Shown in pieces: positions 10,939 to 18,911 of a stretch of DNA of 19,175 nucleotides. Under the pieces are notes generated by a model that had not been told where the DNA came from, did not search any database, and saw only the letters and a list, made by a program, of their open reading frames with translations. Origin of the DNA: an uncultured Haloferula sp. (GTDB lineage: Bacteria > Verrucomicrobiota > Verrucomicrobiae > Verrucomicrobiales > Akkermansiaceae). Positions within the stretch are counted from its first letter, which is position 1. Each line of letters begins with the position of its first letter. The translations under genes and the position numbers were made by a program. The stretch spans positions 1 to 19,175 of the forward strand of contig CAMPGU010000043.1 of assembly GCA_946885645.1 (NCBI GenBank), written 5' to 3'.

Positions 10939-11034
10939 CCCTTTTCCCCAAATCTCCCGCCCGGAGGATTTCCTTGCCATGCGGCCTTTCCCGCGTCCTC
11001 TTTCACGCGCAGTCTTCCCCTTGCTACCCATCCC

Positions 11035-12507
11035 ATGCAACAAGGCATCCGACGCTTGTTGGCACTGGCGACCGTGTTCGCGGTTGCTTTCGCGGCCGTA
11101 TATCTGATCCGAAACGGCTCCGAAGGGATTGCCGGTCTTTTCGCCCGTGGGGGCGGTGCGTCCGGCCCCGGCTACCGCCCGGAACGCTTCACCCTGCCGG
11201 ACCGCCCGCCGCTCGATCTGGGCGATGTCGAACTTCTCGCCCGCCTCGACGCTGAATATTCGAAGCTGACCGAGGCCGTGGTGCCTTCCGTCGTGAGCAT
11301 CGATACCGCCGGGGTCCGCAGCGAGCTCTTCCCCGACCGCTTCGGCCGCCAGCGGATCCGCTCCGTCCCCACCCAAGGCCAGGGATCCGGCGTGATCGTC
11401 AGCAAGGAAGGCCATGTGGTGACCAACCAGCACGTGATCTCCGGCCAAAAGCAGATCCAGATCACGCTCTACGACAAAAAGGTCTATCCCGCGACTCTCA
11501 TCGGCCAGGATCCCCAGCTCGACATCGCGGTATTGAAAATCGAAGCGGAGGGGGTGGAGTTCCGGCCTCTGAAGTTCGGGGACTCATCCCAGGTGCGCCA
11601 AGGCCAGATCGTGTTCGCCATCGGGAACCCCTTCGGCCTCGGGGAGACGATTACCCAAGGCATTATTTCCGCAGTCGAACGCTCGCTCTCGGACACGCAG
11701 CGCGACCTCTTCCAAACCGATGCCGCGATCAACCCGGGTAATTCCGGCGGTCCGCTCGTGAGCCTGCAGGGGGAGATCATCGGTATCAATTCAGCAATCT
11801 ATACGCCGGATCGCCTCAATCCCGGCTTCCAAGGGGTCGGCTTCTCCATTCCCTCCAATGACGTGAAAGACACGCTGTTCGCGATTCTGGAGCGCGGGCG
11901 CCCGATTCGCGGCTATCTGGGCCTGCGGATGGGGGAGACGCGCAACGGCGTCATCGTCGGCTACATCGCGCCCGGCGGTCCCGCGGAAGCCGCCGGCCTG
12001 AAGGAGGGCGATATTGTCCTCGCCTACGACGGGGAGCCGATCCGCTCCGTGAGCCAACTGATCACCCTCGTCCAGCGCACCCGTGTAGGCCGTGCCGTCC
12101 CGATTCTCGTCCGCAGGGATGGAGCGGAAATCTCGCTCGAGGCAACGATTGCCGAAAGCCAGCCCGAAATGGCTTCCGTGAGCCAGGGCAAAACGCGGGA
12201 TCCCTCCGAAGTGCTCACGGCTATCGGCGTGGAAGCCCGGGATCTGACCACGGAAGAGCGCTATCGCGGCCTCACCGGCGTGGTCGTCGCAAACGTGCGG
12301 GCGGGTAGCTTGGCTTCCGGCCGGCTTGAGGCGGGTGATCTGATCGTGGGGGTAAACCAAACCCGGGTGACGAATACCCCCGAATTCTATCTTTACCTTT
12401 CCTCCACCGCGGCGGTGCAGGCCGCCAGCGTGCAGTTCTTCCGTGACGGGATTTATATGCGTACGGATCTCCCCGTCCTTCCCCGGAAGGAAGAGAAGGA
12501 CAAATAA
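11035..12507 (+). CDS. HtrA/Deg-type S1C serine protease with two PDZ domains
   Basis: Periplasmic quality-control protease of the DegP/DegQ/DegS family, 490 aa. A signal-anchor segment occupies residues about 7-25 and has no clear cleavage site. The trypsin-like domain has the triad His133 (VTNQHVISG), Asp163 (PQLDIAVLKI) and Ser237 (NPGNSGGPLV). PDZ1 (about 290-375) contains RGYLGLRM and GPAEAAGLKEGDIVLAYDG; PDZ2 (about 395-480) contains GVVVANVRAGSLASGRLEAGD. All catalytic residues are present, so it should be active. Such proteases degrade misfolded envelope proteins or trigger envelope stress signalling. The leader before ATG is pyrimidine-rich with no Shine-Dalgarno. It lies 96 bp after the secreted-protein gene and 128 bp before the OmpA-type gene, all on the same strand. 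A specific deg name is not justified. Confidence 0.95.
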   Translation: MQQGIRRLLALATVFAVAFAAVYLIRNGSEGIAGLFARGGGASGPGYRPERFTLPDRPPLDLGDVELLARLDAEYSKLTEAVVPSVVSIDTAGVRSELFPDRFGRQRIRSVPTQGQGSGVIVSKEGHVVTNQHVISGQKQIQITLYDKKVYPATLIGQDPQLDIAVLKIEAEGVEFRPLKFGDSSQVRQGQIVFAIGNPFGLGETITQGIISAVERSLSDTQRDLFQTDAAINPGNSGGPLVSLQGEIIGINSAIYTPDRLNPGFQGVGFSIPSNDVKDTLFAILERGRPIRGYLGLRMGETRNGVIVGYIAPGGPAEAAGLKEGDIVLAYDGEPIRSVSQLITLVQRTRVGRAVPILVRRDGAEISLEATIAESQPEMASVSQGKTRDPSEVLTAIGVEARDLTTEERYRGLTGVVVANVRAGSLASGRLEAGDLIVGVNQTRVTNTPEFYLYLSSTAAVQAASVQFFRDGIYMRTDLPVLPRKEEKDK

Positions 12508-12635
12508 GGTTGGCTGCGCGAATCGGCTTTCTCCCGCGCTTTCAGGATAAAGCGGTTGCCCCTGCAACGTTCAAAGGGCATCCGTAGCCTTGCCCGCGCC
12601 CTTTCAACCGGAGCGTGCGACTCATCCTTCCCGCC

Positions 12636-13982
12636 ATGACCGATTCCCGCTTTCCCTTGGCCTTCCTCGCCGGTGCCGTCGCCTTGGCAGGAGGTGTGGC
12701 GCTCCTTTACGTCAATCGTTCGAAGCAATCCGCGCCTCCGCCCGCGCCTCCGCCTCTCGCGGGGAGCGCCATGGAGGAGTCCGCGCCGGAAGCGGCACCC
12801 GAGCCGATTCCCGCGACACGTGAGGAATCCGTGGTGGACGGACCGCAGGATCCCGAGGCAGCGCTGGCAAACGCGGGCGTGGGGGTCGCCGAGATCAATC
12901 CGGCCGAGCTGCTGGCGAAGATCGGGACTGCCTTGGAAGCGGCGGATTTCGAAACGCTGGGCAAGCTTATCGGGCGCGACGCACTGGACGAGACGACGCG
13001 CAAACGGCTCGCCGGAATGGCCGCCGGCCGCCGGGTCAAGCTCCGCCGTCCTGACGCCGTGCAGGAGGTGGGCGAGCTGGAATTGAACAGCCGCGCCCGC
13101 TGGGCACTGTGGCTCGATGGTGCGGAAACCGGCAGGGACCGCATTTTCTTCGACCTGAAAAAGGATGCCGGAAAGTGGTCGGTACAATCGCTGACCCTCC
13201 CGCCGGGTCCCGGGGAGCCCGTGCCGAAGGCAGTGCTGGTCGATTCACTGGGCATTGCCGATGCCTTCCTCCAGGCGACCCTGCGCCAGGAATTCGAGCT
13301 GGCGAAGGGCTTCGTGGAAACCGCGGGCGTCTCGGACGCGAAGATCGCGGGCCTGTGCATCCTCTTTGAAGAGGGCAACTATCGACTGCGGCCGGAGAAG
13401 CCCTTGCGGGCGATGTTCCAGCGACCGGACACCGCCGGCTATCTAGCCCGCGTCGTGACCTCCGACGGCACCGATGCCGCCGAGTTTTCGCTGGTACTCC
13501 GCCAGCCCCGGGACGGCGGGCATTGGAGGGTTTCGGACGTGAATCTGGACGAACTCCTCGCCGACTACGCACGCCGAGTGGCAGGGGGCGACGTCTATTA
13601 TTCCCCGCTGGTGAAGAACCCGAAGGGAGGAGACACCCTGGTCCTGTATTTCGGGTTCGATGAGGACGTTCTCGCCCCCCGCACCGAGCGCCAGCTCGAA
13701 ATCGTGGCGCAGATCCTTAAAACGGATGCGGAAAAGCAACTGACGATTTCCGGTCACACGGACGCCCTCGGCACCGAGGAGTACAACGAGCAGCTTTCCC
13801 AGCGGCGCGCCGAGATCGTGAAGAACTTCCTGGTGAAAACAGGCGTCCGCGAAGACCAGATCATCACCGTCGCCCGGGGCCAATCTCAACCGCGCAGGCC
13901 CAACTTCACGGAGGCCGGCGGCGATAACCCGGAGGGCCGCAGAGCCAACCGGCGAACGGAGATCTACCTGGATTTCGACTGA
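12636..13982 (+). CDS. Membrane-anchored OmpA-family peptidoglycan-binding protein
   Basis: 448-aa protein with one N-terminal membrane segment (residues about 6-25), a Pro/Ala-rich linker (PPPAPPPLAG), a middle region of about 250 residues that I do not recognise, and a C-terminal OmpA-like domain (about 335-448). The domain shows YFGFDEDVLAP at its first strand, the GHTDALGT loop with Asp376, and NEQLSQRRAEIV with Asn384 and Arg391, the residues that grip diaminopimelate in peptidoglycan. It ends NRRTEIYLDFD, as such domains usually do. The middle part has two similar-looking stretches (KDAGKWSVQSL and PRDGGHWRVSDV), suggesting a repeated small alpha/beta fold. ATG 12636 was preferred over an in-frame GTG at 12615. 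It probably tethers the inner membrane to the cell wall. A hairpin follows the stop directly. Confidence 0.9.
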   Translation: MTDSRFPLAFLAGAVALAGGVALLYVNRSKQSAPPPAPPPLAGSAMEESAPEAAPEPIPATREESVVDGPQDPEAALANAGVGVAEINPAELLAKIGTALEAADFETLGKLIGRDALDETTRKRLAGMAAGRRVKLRRPDAVQEVGELELNSRARWALWLDGAETGRDRIFFDLKKDAGKWSVQSLTLPPGPGEPVPKAVLVDSLGIADAFLQATLRQEFELAKGFVETAGVSDAKIAGLCILFEEGNYRLRPEKPLRAMFQRPDTAGYLARVVTSDGTDAAEFSLVLRQPRDGGHWRVSDVNLDELLADYARRVAGGDVYYSPLVKNPKGGDTLVLYFGFDEDVLAPRTERQLEIVAQILKTDAEKQLTISGHTDALGTEEYNEQLSQRRAEIVKNFLVKTGVREDQIITVARGQSQPRRPNFTEAGGDNPEGRRANRRTEIYLDFD

Positions 13983-13986
13983 AGCC

Positions 13987-14022
13987 CCCGGTGTGCGGCG
14001 GCTTACCCCGCACAGCTCCGGG
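13987..14022 (+). other. Hairpin downstream of the OmpA-type gene
   Basis: CCCGG-TGTGCGG (13987-13998) pairs with CCGCACA (14008-14014) and CCGGG (14018-14022), with a 9-nt loop and a 3-nt bulge. It begins 5 bp after the ompA-type stop. It is followed by AAAAA rather than T residues, so it is not a canonical plus-strand terminator, but it could end or stabilise the mRNA. Confidence 0.4.
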
Positions 14023-14206
14023 AAAAAGTGCTGCCAGGGTACCGCGGCAAGCACGGACAAACTACCGTTGCTCCGATCAAGGCCTGGCGGGATTCGCCTG
14101 CCGAACCTCCACGGCCCCTGACAGCAGGCGGAGCAAACAACCGGTACCGCCGCCTGGCAAGAGGTTATCGCGATGTCGTGGTGATCGGTTCCGGCTTCCT
14201 TCCGCT

Positions 14207-14255
14207 AAAAGAAAAACCCGCTGGCGCCGTTTGGGGGAACGAAGGCAGCGGGTTT
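14207..14255 (-). terminator. Rho-independent terminator (minus strand)
   Basis: A perfect 10-bp inverted repeat (14214-14223 and 14246-14255, 22-nt loop) reads on the minus strand as AAACCCGCTG, loop, CAGCGGGTTT. It is followed directly by TTCTTTTAG, so the U-rich tail is in the right place. It is the first such signal after queA and most likely ends its transcript. Confidence 0.8.
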
Positions 14256-14407
14256 CCCGTGGGGGATCTCGCCTCGCGAGGAGACGATTTTTCGGGGGGA
14301 TTCGTAAAGCGCAGCTCGGGGGGAAGGCGTTGCTTACAGAGCCATCATGTCCGATTTTACGCCGCTGCTCATTACGTGATCGCGTGAAAAGAGGCTTTAA
14401 TCCCGCT

Positions 14408-15403
14408 CTAGAGAAGGAGCATGCAGTCCCCGTAGCTGTAGAACCGATATCGCTCTCGTACCGCTTCACGATACGCCTCCATCACCAGCTCCCGCCCTGC
14501 GAAAGCGCTCACGAGCATGATGAGCGTACTCTCAGGGAGATGGAAATTCGTCAGCAAACCGCCTGCCACCCGGAAGCGGTAGGGGGGGTAGATGAAAATA
14601 TCGGTTTCTCCCTCTTGTGCGGCTTCCGTCAGGCGCTGCCCTGCTTCCGCGCGTTTCCCGAGATGCTCCAACACCCGGGTGACAGTCGTTCCCACGGCGA
14701 CCACTCTCTCTGCCTCATTCACCCGCCGTGCCACGGCCTCGCGCAGCAGATAGCGCTCCGAGTGCATCTCATGTTCTTCGGGCTTCTCCACCTGCACCGG
14801 CCGGAAGGTCCCGACACCTACATGCAGCGTCAGGAATTCGTGCGGCAGGGTTGCCAACATCCCGGGGGTGAAATGCAGGCCCGCGGTGGGTGCCGCGATA
14901 GCTCCTTCCTCGCGGGCGAAAACGGTTTGGTAGCGGTCACGGTCGGACATTTCGTCTTCGCGCTTCATGTAGTGCGGCAGCGCGAGGTGGCCGTGCCGGT
15001 CCAGATCCATCGGGGCCGCCCAGCGGATCATGCGGTCCCCGTTGTCAAACACCTCCGCCACGGTTCCCGCGATGCCCCCGACGGTCACCGATCTGCCGGC
15101 GCGCATTTTTCTCCCCGGCCTTACCAGACAGCGCCACTCGGTCGGGGAAAGCCGGTTCAAACACAACAACTCGATCTTGCCGTCGTCGGAAAGCACACGG
15201 GCGGGAATTACCTTGGTATCATTCAAAACCAGCAGGTCGCCGGGGCCCAGATAGCCGGGCAAATCGCGGAACATCCGATGCTCGATCTCGCCGGAGTCCC
15301 GGTTGACCACCATCATCCGCGAGGCGGAACGTTCCTCCAGCGGCCGGGAGGCAATCAACTCCTCCGGGAGCTCATAATGAAAGTCGCGCGTCCGTAAACT
15401 CAT
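14408..15403 (-). CDS. queA: S-adenosylmethionine:tRNA ribosyltransferase-isomerase
   Basis: QueA moves and rearranges the ribosyl part of S-adenosylmethionine onto 7-aminomethyl-7-deazaguanine in tRNA anticodons, giving epoxyqueuosine, the next-to-last step of queuosine synthesis in the cytoplasm. The 331-aa product has the family hallmarks: the start MSLRTRDFHYELPEELIA, LVLNDTKVIPARV, the conserved APTAGLHFTPGML, LHVGVGTFRPV, EHEMHSERY, LLTNFHLPESTLIMLVSAF and the ending YRFYSYGDCMLL. The ATG at 15403 was chosen because it has a good Shine-Dalgarno (GGAGGG, 3 nt upstream) and gives the standard N-terminus; the frame remains open 37 codons further up but those residues are not family-like. 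A possible promoter TTGCCG-17-TACTGG lies just upstream. No other queuosine gene is nearby. Confidence 0.96.
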   Translation of the reverse strand: MSLRTRDFHYELPEELIASRPLEERSASRMMVVNRDSGEIEHRMFRDLPGYLGPGDLLVLNDTKVIPARVLSDDGKIELLCLNRLSPTEWRCLVRPGRKMRAGRSVTVGGIAGTVAEVFDNGDRMIRWAAPMDLDRHGHLALPHYMKREDEMSDRDRYQTVFAREEGAIAAPTAGLHFTPGMLATLPHEFLTLHVGVGTFRPVQVEKPEEHEMHSERYLLREAVARRVNEAERVVAVGTTVTRVLEHLGKRAEAGQRLTEAAQEGETDIFIYPPYRFRVAGGLLTNFHLPESTLIMLVSAFAGRELVMEAYREAVRERYRFYSYGDCMLLL

Positions 15404-15545
15404 TTCCCTCCAGTAGCGGTCTGGCCTAGCTGCGGCAAGCGCGGCACCTGCACGGAAAGCTCCTGAAATTCGAATCCCGGTAACGGGCAGATGCGTGCAA
15501 CAGATTGCTGGCACCGGAAGAAAGGTGCGGCTAGCGTCCCCCCGT

Positions 15546-17123
15546 GTGAATCATCCCCTGCTCTTTCTTATACTGGCAGCCATCACTTTACCTGCAACCG
15601 CCCTCCATATACGGGCGCATGATCCGGCGGTTCACAACCGCTTTACAGCCTTTCCCGGGGCACCGGTGATGAACCCCACCTTCCTTTACGACGCGACGAA
15701 ATTTACTGGTCTGGGATGGTTTGCGTTGGGAGCGCATAAATACTGCGCGTTGGTGTCACCGCGTCATTTTGTTTGGGCGACGCATCACGAACTCAACCAA
15801 GGAGAACTAATCCGATATGTCGACTCGAATGGAGTGCTTTTTGAGAGTGTAGTTATCGCTAAGACGGCGATCACTAGCGACGCTTCCGGCGACAGCGATC
15901 TAACAGCGGCTACTCTTGGAACACCTGTCCCCACCACCATAAAGCCTTTCAGCTATCTGAATTTGCCACATGAATCCGACTACCTTCTAATGAACCTCAT
16001 GGTGTTCGGGTTTAATTCTGTAGGCACGGGGCCCCAAGCCGGACAAGGGACAATTGCGGGCTTCACCAATGTGGACTTGGATGGTCCTGAATCCCAAGGC
16101 GTCACCAAGCTGTATCGCTTCGACTACAATACCCAGATCGGAGTCGCCAACGATTGTCGCCTGCTCCCGGGAGACTCTGGTGCCACTTCCTTTTCAAGTG
16201 TGAACGGGCTTCCTGTTTTGGTAGGCTCCCATAGCCTGGTTGAGGAGAACGGGAACATCATCGAAAACTACGACACCTTCATTCCCCATTACGTTGCCAA
16301 GCTTGACGTTCAGATGGCACCGCTAGGGTACCGGATGCGTCCGGCATACTACACCCCTACGACGCTTTCCCTCTCCACTGTCTCCGAACCGGGGACCTTG
16401 CGCAGGGTGAACCCCGGAAGCGTGACTTTCACGTTCGCAAACAGCGGCGGAGCGCTCACCGGCAACGCAGAACTTGTCATCGCCTTCCCCGCGGGCCAAG
16501 CCCCGTCGGCGGTCAATGCGCCGGGATGGGTGGTGGAATCAACCGGCCCGGGCTCTTGGTCGATTCGCAAGGCGACCATGGCGGCTGCGGAGGATATCGA
16601 TGTGGTGGCGACATGGGTCACCCTGCCGAACGTCGCCGCGCTGACGGTGGATGCTTCAATTCAATCGGACACCGCCACCGCCACGAACTTTCAGCCCACC
16701 TTCGCTCTAGGCCCGAGCTACGCCGCTTGGTCGCTGGGTCTTCCGGAACCTGCGCAGAGCGACGATCCGGATGACGACGGCCTGATCAATCTGCTGGAAT
16801 ATGCCTTCGGCGGGGATGCCTTGTCCGGCGGAATGACGCTCCCCTCAGGGGATTCCCTGCGCCCTGTTCTCGAGCATCAGGCGGGCAACGTCGCATTGAG
16901 CTACCCGGAGCGGAGCGATGCCGTCGGCCGCGGCCTCTCGTATCAAATCGAGACGGCGACAGACCTGGCGGGGCTTGCCGGTGCCACCACGCTTCCCGCG
17001 GGTGCCGTCTCCGCCACCGAGCCCTTTATTCCCGAGGTCCCGGGGTTTGTGAAGCGGATCATTTCCTGGCCGTCGGATGGTCCGGCTCGATTCGCACGGG
17101 TGAGGGTAGAGCTGTCGGAGTAG
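15546..17123 (+). CDS. Secreted trypsin-like serine protease with Verrucomicrobia-type C-terminal module
   Basis: 525-aa secreted protein, starting at GTG 15546 directly before a signal peptide (LLFLILAAITLPATALHIRA). The N-terminal domain (about 45-260) looks like a chymotrypsin-fold protease: WATHHE supplies His80, SDLTAATL supplies Asp118, and PGDSGA supplies Ser211. A middle region (about 275-390) is beta-rich and resembles a DUF11/CARDB-like domain. Residues about 405-422 carry DDPDDDGLINLLEYAFGGD, the calcium-binding-like DxDGxxNLLEYA motif common near the C-terminus of exported Verrucomicrobiota proteins, and the remaining about 100 residues end in the FARVRVEL pattern typical of that module. 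The first half is clearly less GC-rich than the second. Its target is unknown. The upstream frame to 15495 adds only non-signal residues. It converges on the SASA esterase with a 14-bp gap. Confidence 0.82.
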   Translation: MNHPLLFLILAAITLPATALHIRAHDPAVHNRFTAFPGAPVMNPTFLYDATKFTGLGWFALGAHKYCALVSPRHFVWATHHELNQGELIRYVDSNGVLFESVVIAKTAITSDASGDSDLTAATLGTPVPTTIKPFSYLNLPHESDYLLMNLMVFGFNSVGTGPQAGQGTIAGFTNVDLDGPESQGVTKLYRFDYNTQIGVANDCRLLPGDSGATSFSSVNGLPVLVGSHSLVEENGNIIENYDTFIPHYVAKLDVQMAPLGYRMRPAYYTPTTLSLSTVSEPGTLRRVNPGSVTFTFANSGGALTGNAELVIAFPAGQAPSAVNAPGWVVESTGPGSWSIRKATMAAAEDIDVVATWVTLPNVAALTVDASIQSDTATATNFQPTFALGPSYAAWSLGLPEPAQSDDPDDDGLINLLEYAFGGDALSGGMTLPSGDSLRPVLEHQAGNVALSYPERSDAVGRGLSYQIETATDLAGLAGATTLPAGAVSATEPFIPEVPGFVKRIISWPSDGPARFARVRVELSE

Positions 17124-17137
17124 GAGCCACGGTTCCC

Positions 17138-17968
17138 TCAACCCGACTTCCAACGGGAGAGGAAAACGGTTGCATAGCGGCGGCCGAATTCGATCAGAGC
17201 CTCCCGGCCGAAATGGACCAGATCGATTCCACCCAGTCCGGTGCTTTCGACGAGCGCGGCGTGCGCATCCTCTGCCGCTACCCGGCAGAGACCCCGGCGG
17301 ACGGTTTCCCTGCGGGCGATGCCGGTCGCTTTCCTGCGTTCGTCCCCGAAGCCAGCGAGATCGCCTATGAGGAAAGGAAGTTCAGGGGCGGCAAGGTCGG
17401 TCCTAAGTTGCCTGATAAGGGAGGAAAGCTTTCCAGCGTGGGCAGGCGCGGTGGTGTCGCTCTCGGCGTCCGTCTCTCCTTGGTGCCAGAGGACGCCGGA
17501 GAGCACGCCCGACTTTGCTGCGAGACGGGCGCGGTGGACGGCATTCCGGTAGAGCGGAGAGCCCGGACCGAGGAGATCGATGGGGGCGCCGCCCCAAGCA
17601 CAAGGAACAAGGCCGATCATTGAATCCGGCATTTCCTCCCTGAGGCGGGCGGCAAAGGGGAGCCCGAGGCCGAAAGAGGCACTGCGCTGATTCAGGTGAA
17701 GCGGGTGTGCGGCTGCTCTCCACCGGGTCCGCCCGCGCGGTAGCGCGGATTGGAGGGTACATTGGCCGCCAAGCACAACCACCCCTGGCAGGGGATCAAA
17801 ATCGCCGGGTTGCCAAGGGTCGTCGGAACGGACACAGCCGTAGCCGGCCATATTCGACTGACCCATTAGAAGAAAAATCCGGAAGCGCTTGCGACATCCC
17901 GGAGGCTTCCACGCACCGCGCAAGGGCGGCGGAAACCAGCGGAGGAGAAAGCGGGAGGGACCGCTCAT
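17138..17968 (-). CDS. SASA-domain (sialate O-acetylesterase-type) hydrolase
   Basis: 276-aa SGNH-type carbohydrate esterase of the SASA/DUF303 group. The nucleophile block is FLLMGQSNMAGYG (Ser38), the middle has CAWGGAPIDL, then the characteristic WHQGETDA (161-168), and the catalytic Asp/His pair is in GIDLVHFGREAL (Asp249, His252). Such enzymes remove acetyl groups from sialic acids or plant polysaccharides such as xylan; the substrate here is unknown. ATG 17968 was chosen because the upstream neighbour ends at 17992 and a purine-rich GAGGGAGG lies before it. The N-terminus (MSGPSRFLLRWFPPPLRGAW) is basic but has no recognisable cleavable signal peptide, which is unusual for this mostly exported group, so the start may lie elsewhere. 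It is probably co-transcribed with the DUF1287 gene 23 bp upstream. Confidence 0.85.
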   Translation of the reverse strand: MSGPSRFLLRWFPPPLRGAWKPPGCRKRFRIFLLMGQSNMAGYGCVRSDDPWQPGDFDPLPGVVVLGGQCTLQSALPRGRTRWRAAAHPLHLNQRSASFGLGLPFAARLREEMPDSMIGLVPCAWGGAPIDLLGPGSPLYRNAVHRARLAAKSGVLSGVLWHQGETDAESDTTAPAHAGKLSSLIRQLRTDLAAPELPFLIGDLAGFGDERRKATGIARRETVRRGLCRVAAEDAHAALVESTGLGGIDLVHFGREALIEFGRRYATVFLSRWKSG

Positions 17969-17991
17969 CGGGATTGCGACCTGCGCCTCCC

Positions 17992-18786
17992 TCAGCGAAT
18001 CACGACCTCGGGGGCGGGGCCGGTGTAGCGGTAGTGGCCCTGGATCTGGAAATTGGTGAGGATGTCCTCCCACTTCGGGCCCGAGCCCATATCATGCACC
18101 ACCCAAGCTTCCCCGCCGCGGGTGCCGGGGCCGGGAACGACGACACCGGTATGAAGGTCGCCATTGGCAAGCATCCAAACCACCACGTCGCCGGGCTTAT
18201 AGTCGGAAACTTCACGGGTGACCTTCATTTCAGCTCCCGCGTGGGTGAAGAAGCGCTGGAGATTTTGCACGCGCCGGTGGTCGATATTCGGGTCCGGAGC
18301 CCGGGACGACCAGAGCTGCGGGTAGGACGAAAAACTCTTGCTCATGTCCTCATGGACAAGTTGCTGAAGATCAATGCCCAAGTAGCGATAGCTGCGGATC
18401 AGCAGATCCTCCGCCTTGCCTTTCCATTTGCCGTCGGGCGTGAGCGGCACGTCCCCGTTCGGGTACGCGATCTGGTAATAGGAATTGTCGTAAACGCTTG
18501 GCACCTTGGAGCGCTGCAGGGCGGCGGCGGCAAGTCGCTCACCGAAGTCGGCCGAACCGGCGAGCTGGTTGATCAGGATATCGGCACTCTCCACGGAAGC
18601 CACCGCCTGCTGGGCTTGAAGCAAGGGAATCAAAGGCTTCCCGAAGTGCCAGGCAGCGGCAGCCGCGATCAGGAGAACTACCCACCCGCCGAGGAAATTT
18701 GGCCTTCGCTGCGCCTTTTTAGGCTGCGGGCGAGGTCCGATATACTCGATGGTACCGAGATGATGGCTTTTAGGGCGTTTAGCCAT
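17992..18786 (-). CDS. Membrane-anchored DUF1287 protein lacking the catalytic cysteine
   Basis: 264-aa protein with a basic cytoplasmic N-terminus, one membrane segment (residues about 33-47) and a DUF1287 domain outside (about 85-260). Family hallmarks are YQIAYPNGDVP, the LGIDLQQLVHEDM stretch, YPQLW, PDPNIDHRRVQNLQRFF, GDVVVWML and the His motif GDLHTGVVV (His212). DUF1287 proteins belong, as I recall, to the papain/NlpC-P60-like fold and normally carry a cysteine in a VCTDVVIRAYR-type motif; here the aligned stretch is GKAEDLLIRSYR with Ala125 in place of Cys. It is therefore probably not an active cysteine peptidase and may bind cell wall or a partner. ATG 18786 has an AT-rich leader and no Shine-Dalgarno. 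It is the first gene of a likely two-gene unit with the SASA esterase. Confidence 0.88.
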   Translation of the reverse strand: MAKRPKSHHLGTIEYIGPRPQPKKAQRRPNFLGGWVVLLIAAAAAWHFGKPLIPLLQAQQAVASVESADILINQLAGSADFGERLAAAALQRSKVPSVYDNSYYQIAYPNGDVPLTPDGKWKGKAEDLLIRSYRYLGIDLQQLVHEDMSKSFSSYPQLWSSRAPDPNIDHRRVQNLQRFFTHAGAEMKVTREVSDYKPGDVVVWMLANGDLHTGVVVPGPGTRGGEAWVVHDMGSGPKWEDILTNFQIQGHYRYTGPAPEVVIR

Positions 18787-18911
18787 TGTTACGTTTAAGA
18801 AAAGTAAACCAAAAGCGGGCCTTCAATGCGACATTTTTCGCCGATCCGCAGCAAATTTTTCCGGAAATCCTATTCTCGACCCTCCGGCGACTGGCTCTTA
18901 GGGGTTTCCGG

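Larger units (their letters stand above)
13983..14407. other. 425-bp intergenic region between OmpA-type gene and queA
   Basis: No convincing protein-coding gene on either strand. The region holds the post-OmpA hairpin, a minus-strand intrinsic terminator at 14207-14255, and a 10-bp perfect palindrome, CCTCGCGAGG (14272-14281). The 152 bp between the queA stop and the terminator hairpin could be a long 3' untranslated region or an unannotated small RNA. I recognise no known RNA family in it. Confidence 0.5.

Noticed and set aside
14334..14372. 12-codon minus-strand frame (MSSGVKSDMMAL) after queA
   Set aside because: Too short, no ribosome-binding site, and no way to tell it from chance.
13991..15397. 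468-aa plus-strand frame opposite queA
   Set aside because: It is antisense to a clear queA; the translation is low-complexity and has no family features.
17707..18798. 363-aa plus-strand frame opposite the DUF1287 and SASA genes
   Set aside because: It is antisense to two recognisable families and spans their junction; no motifs.
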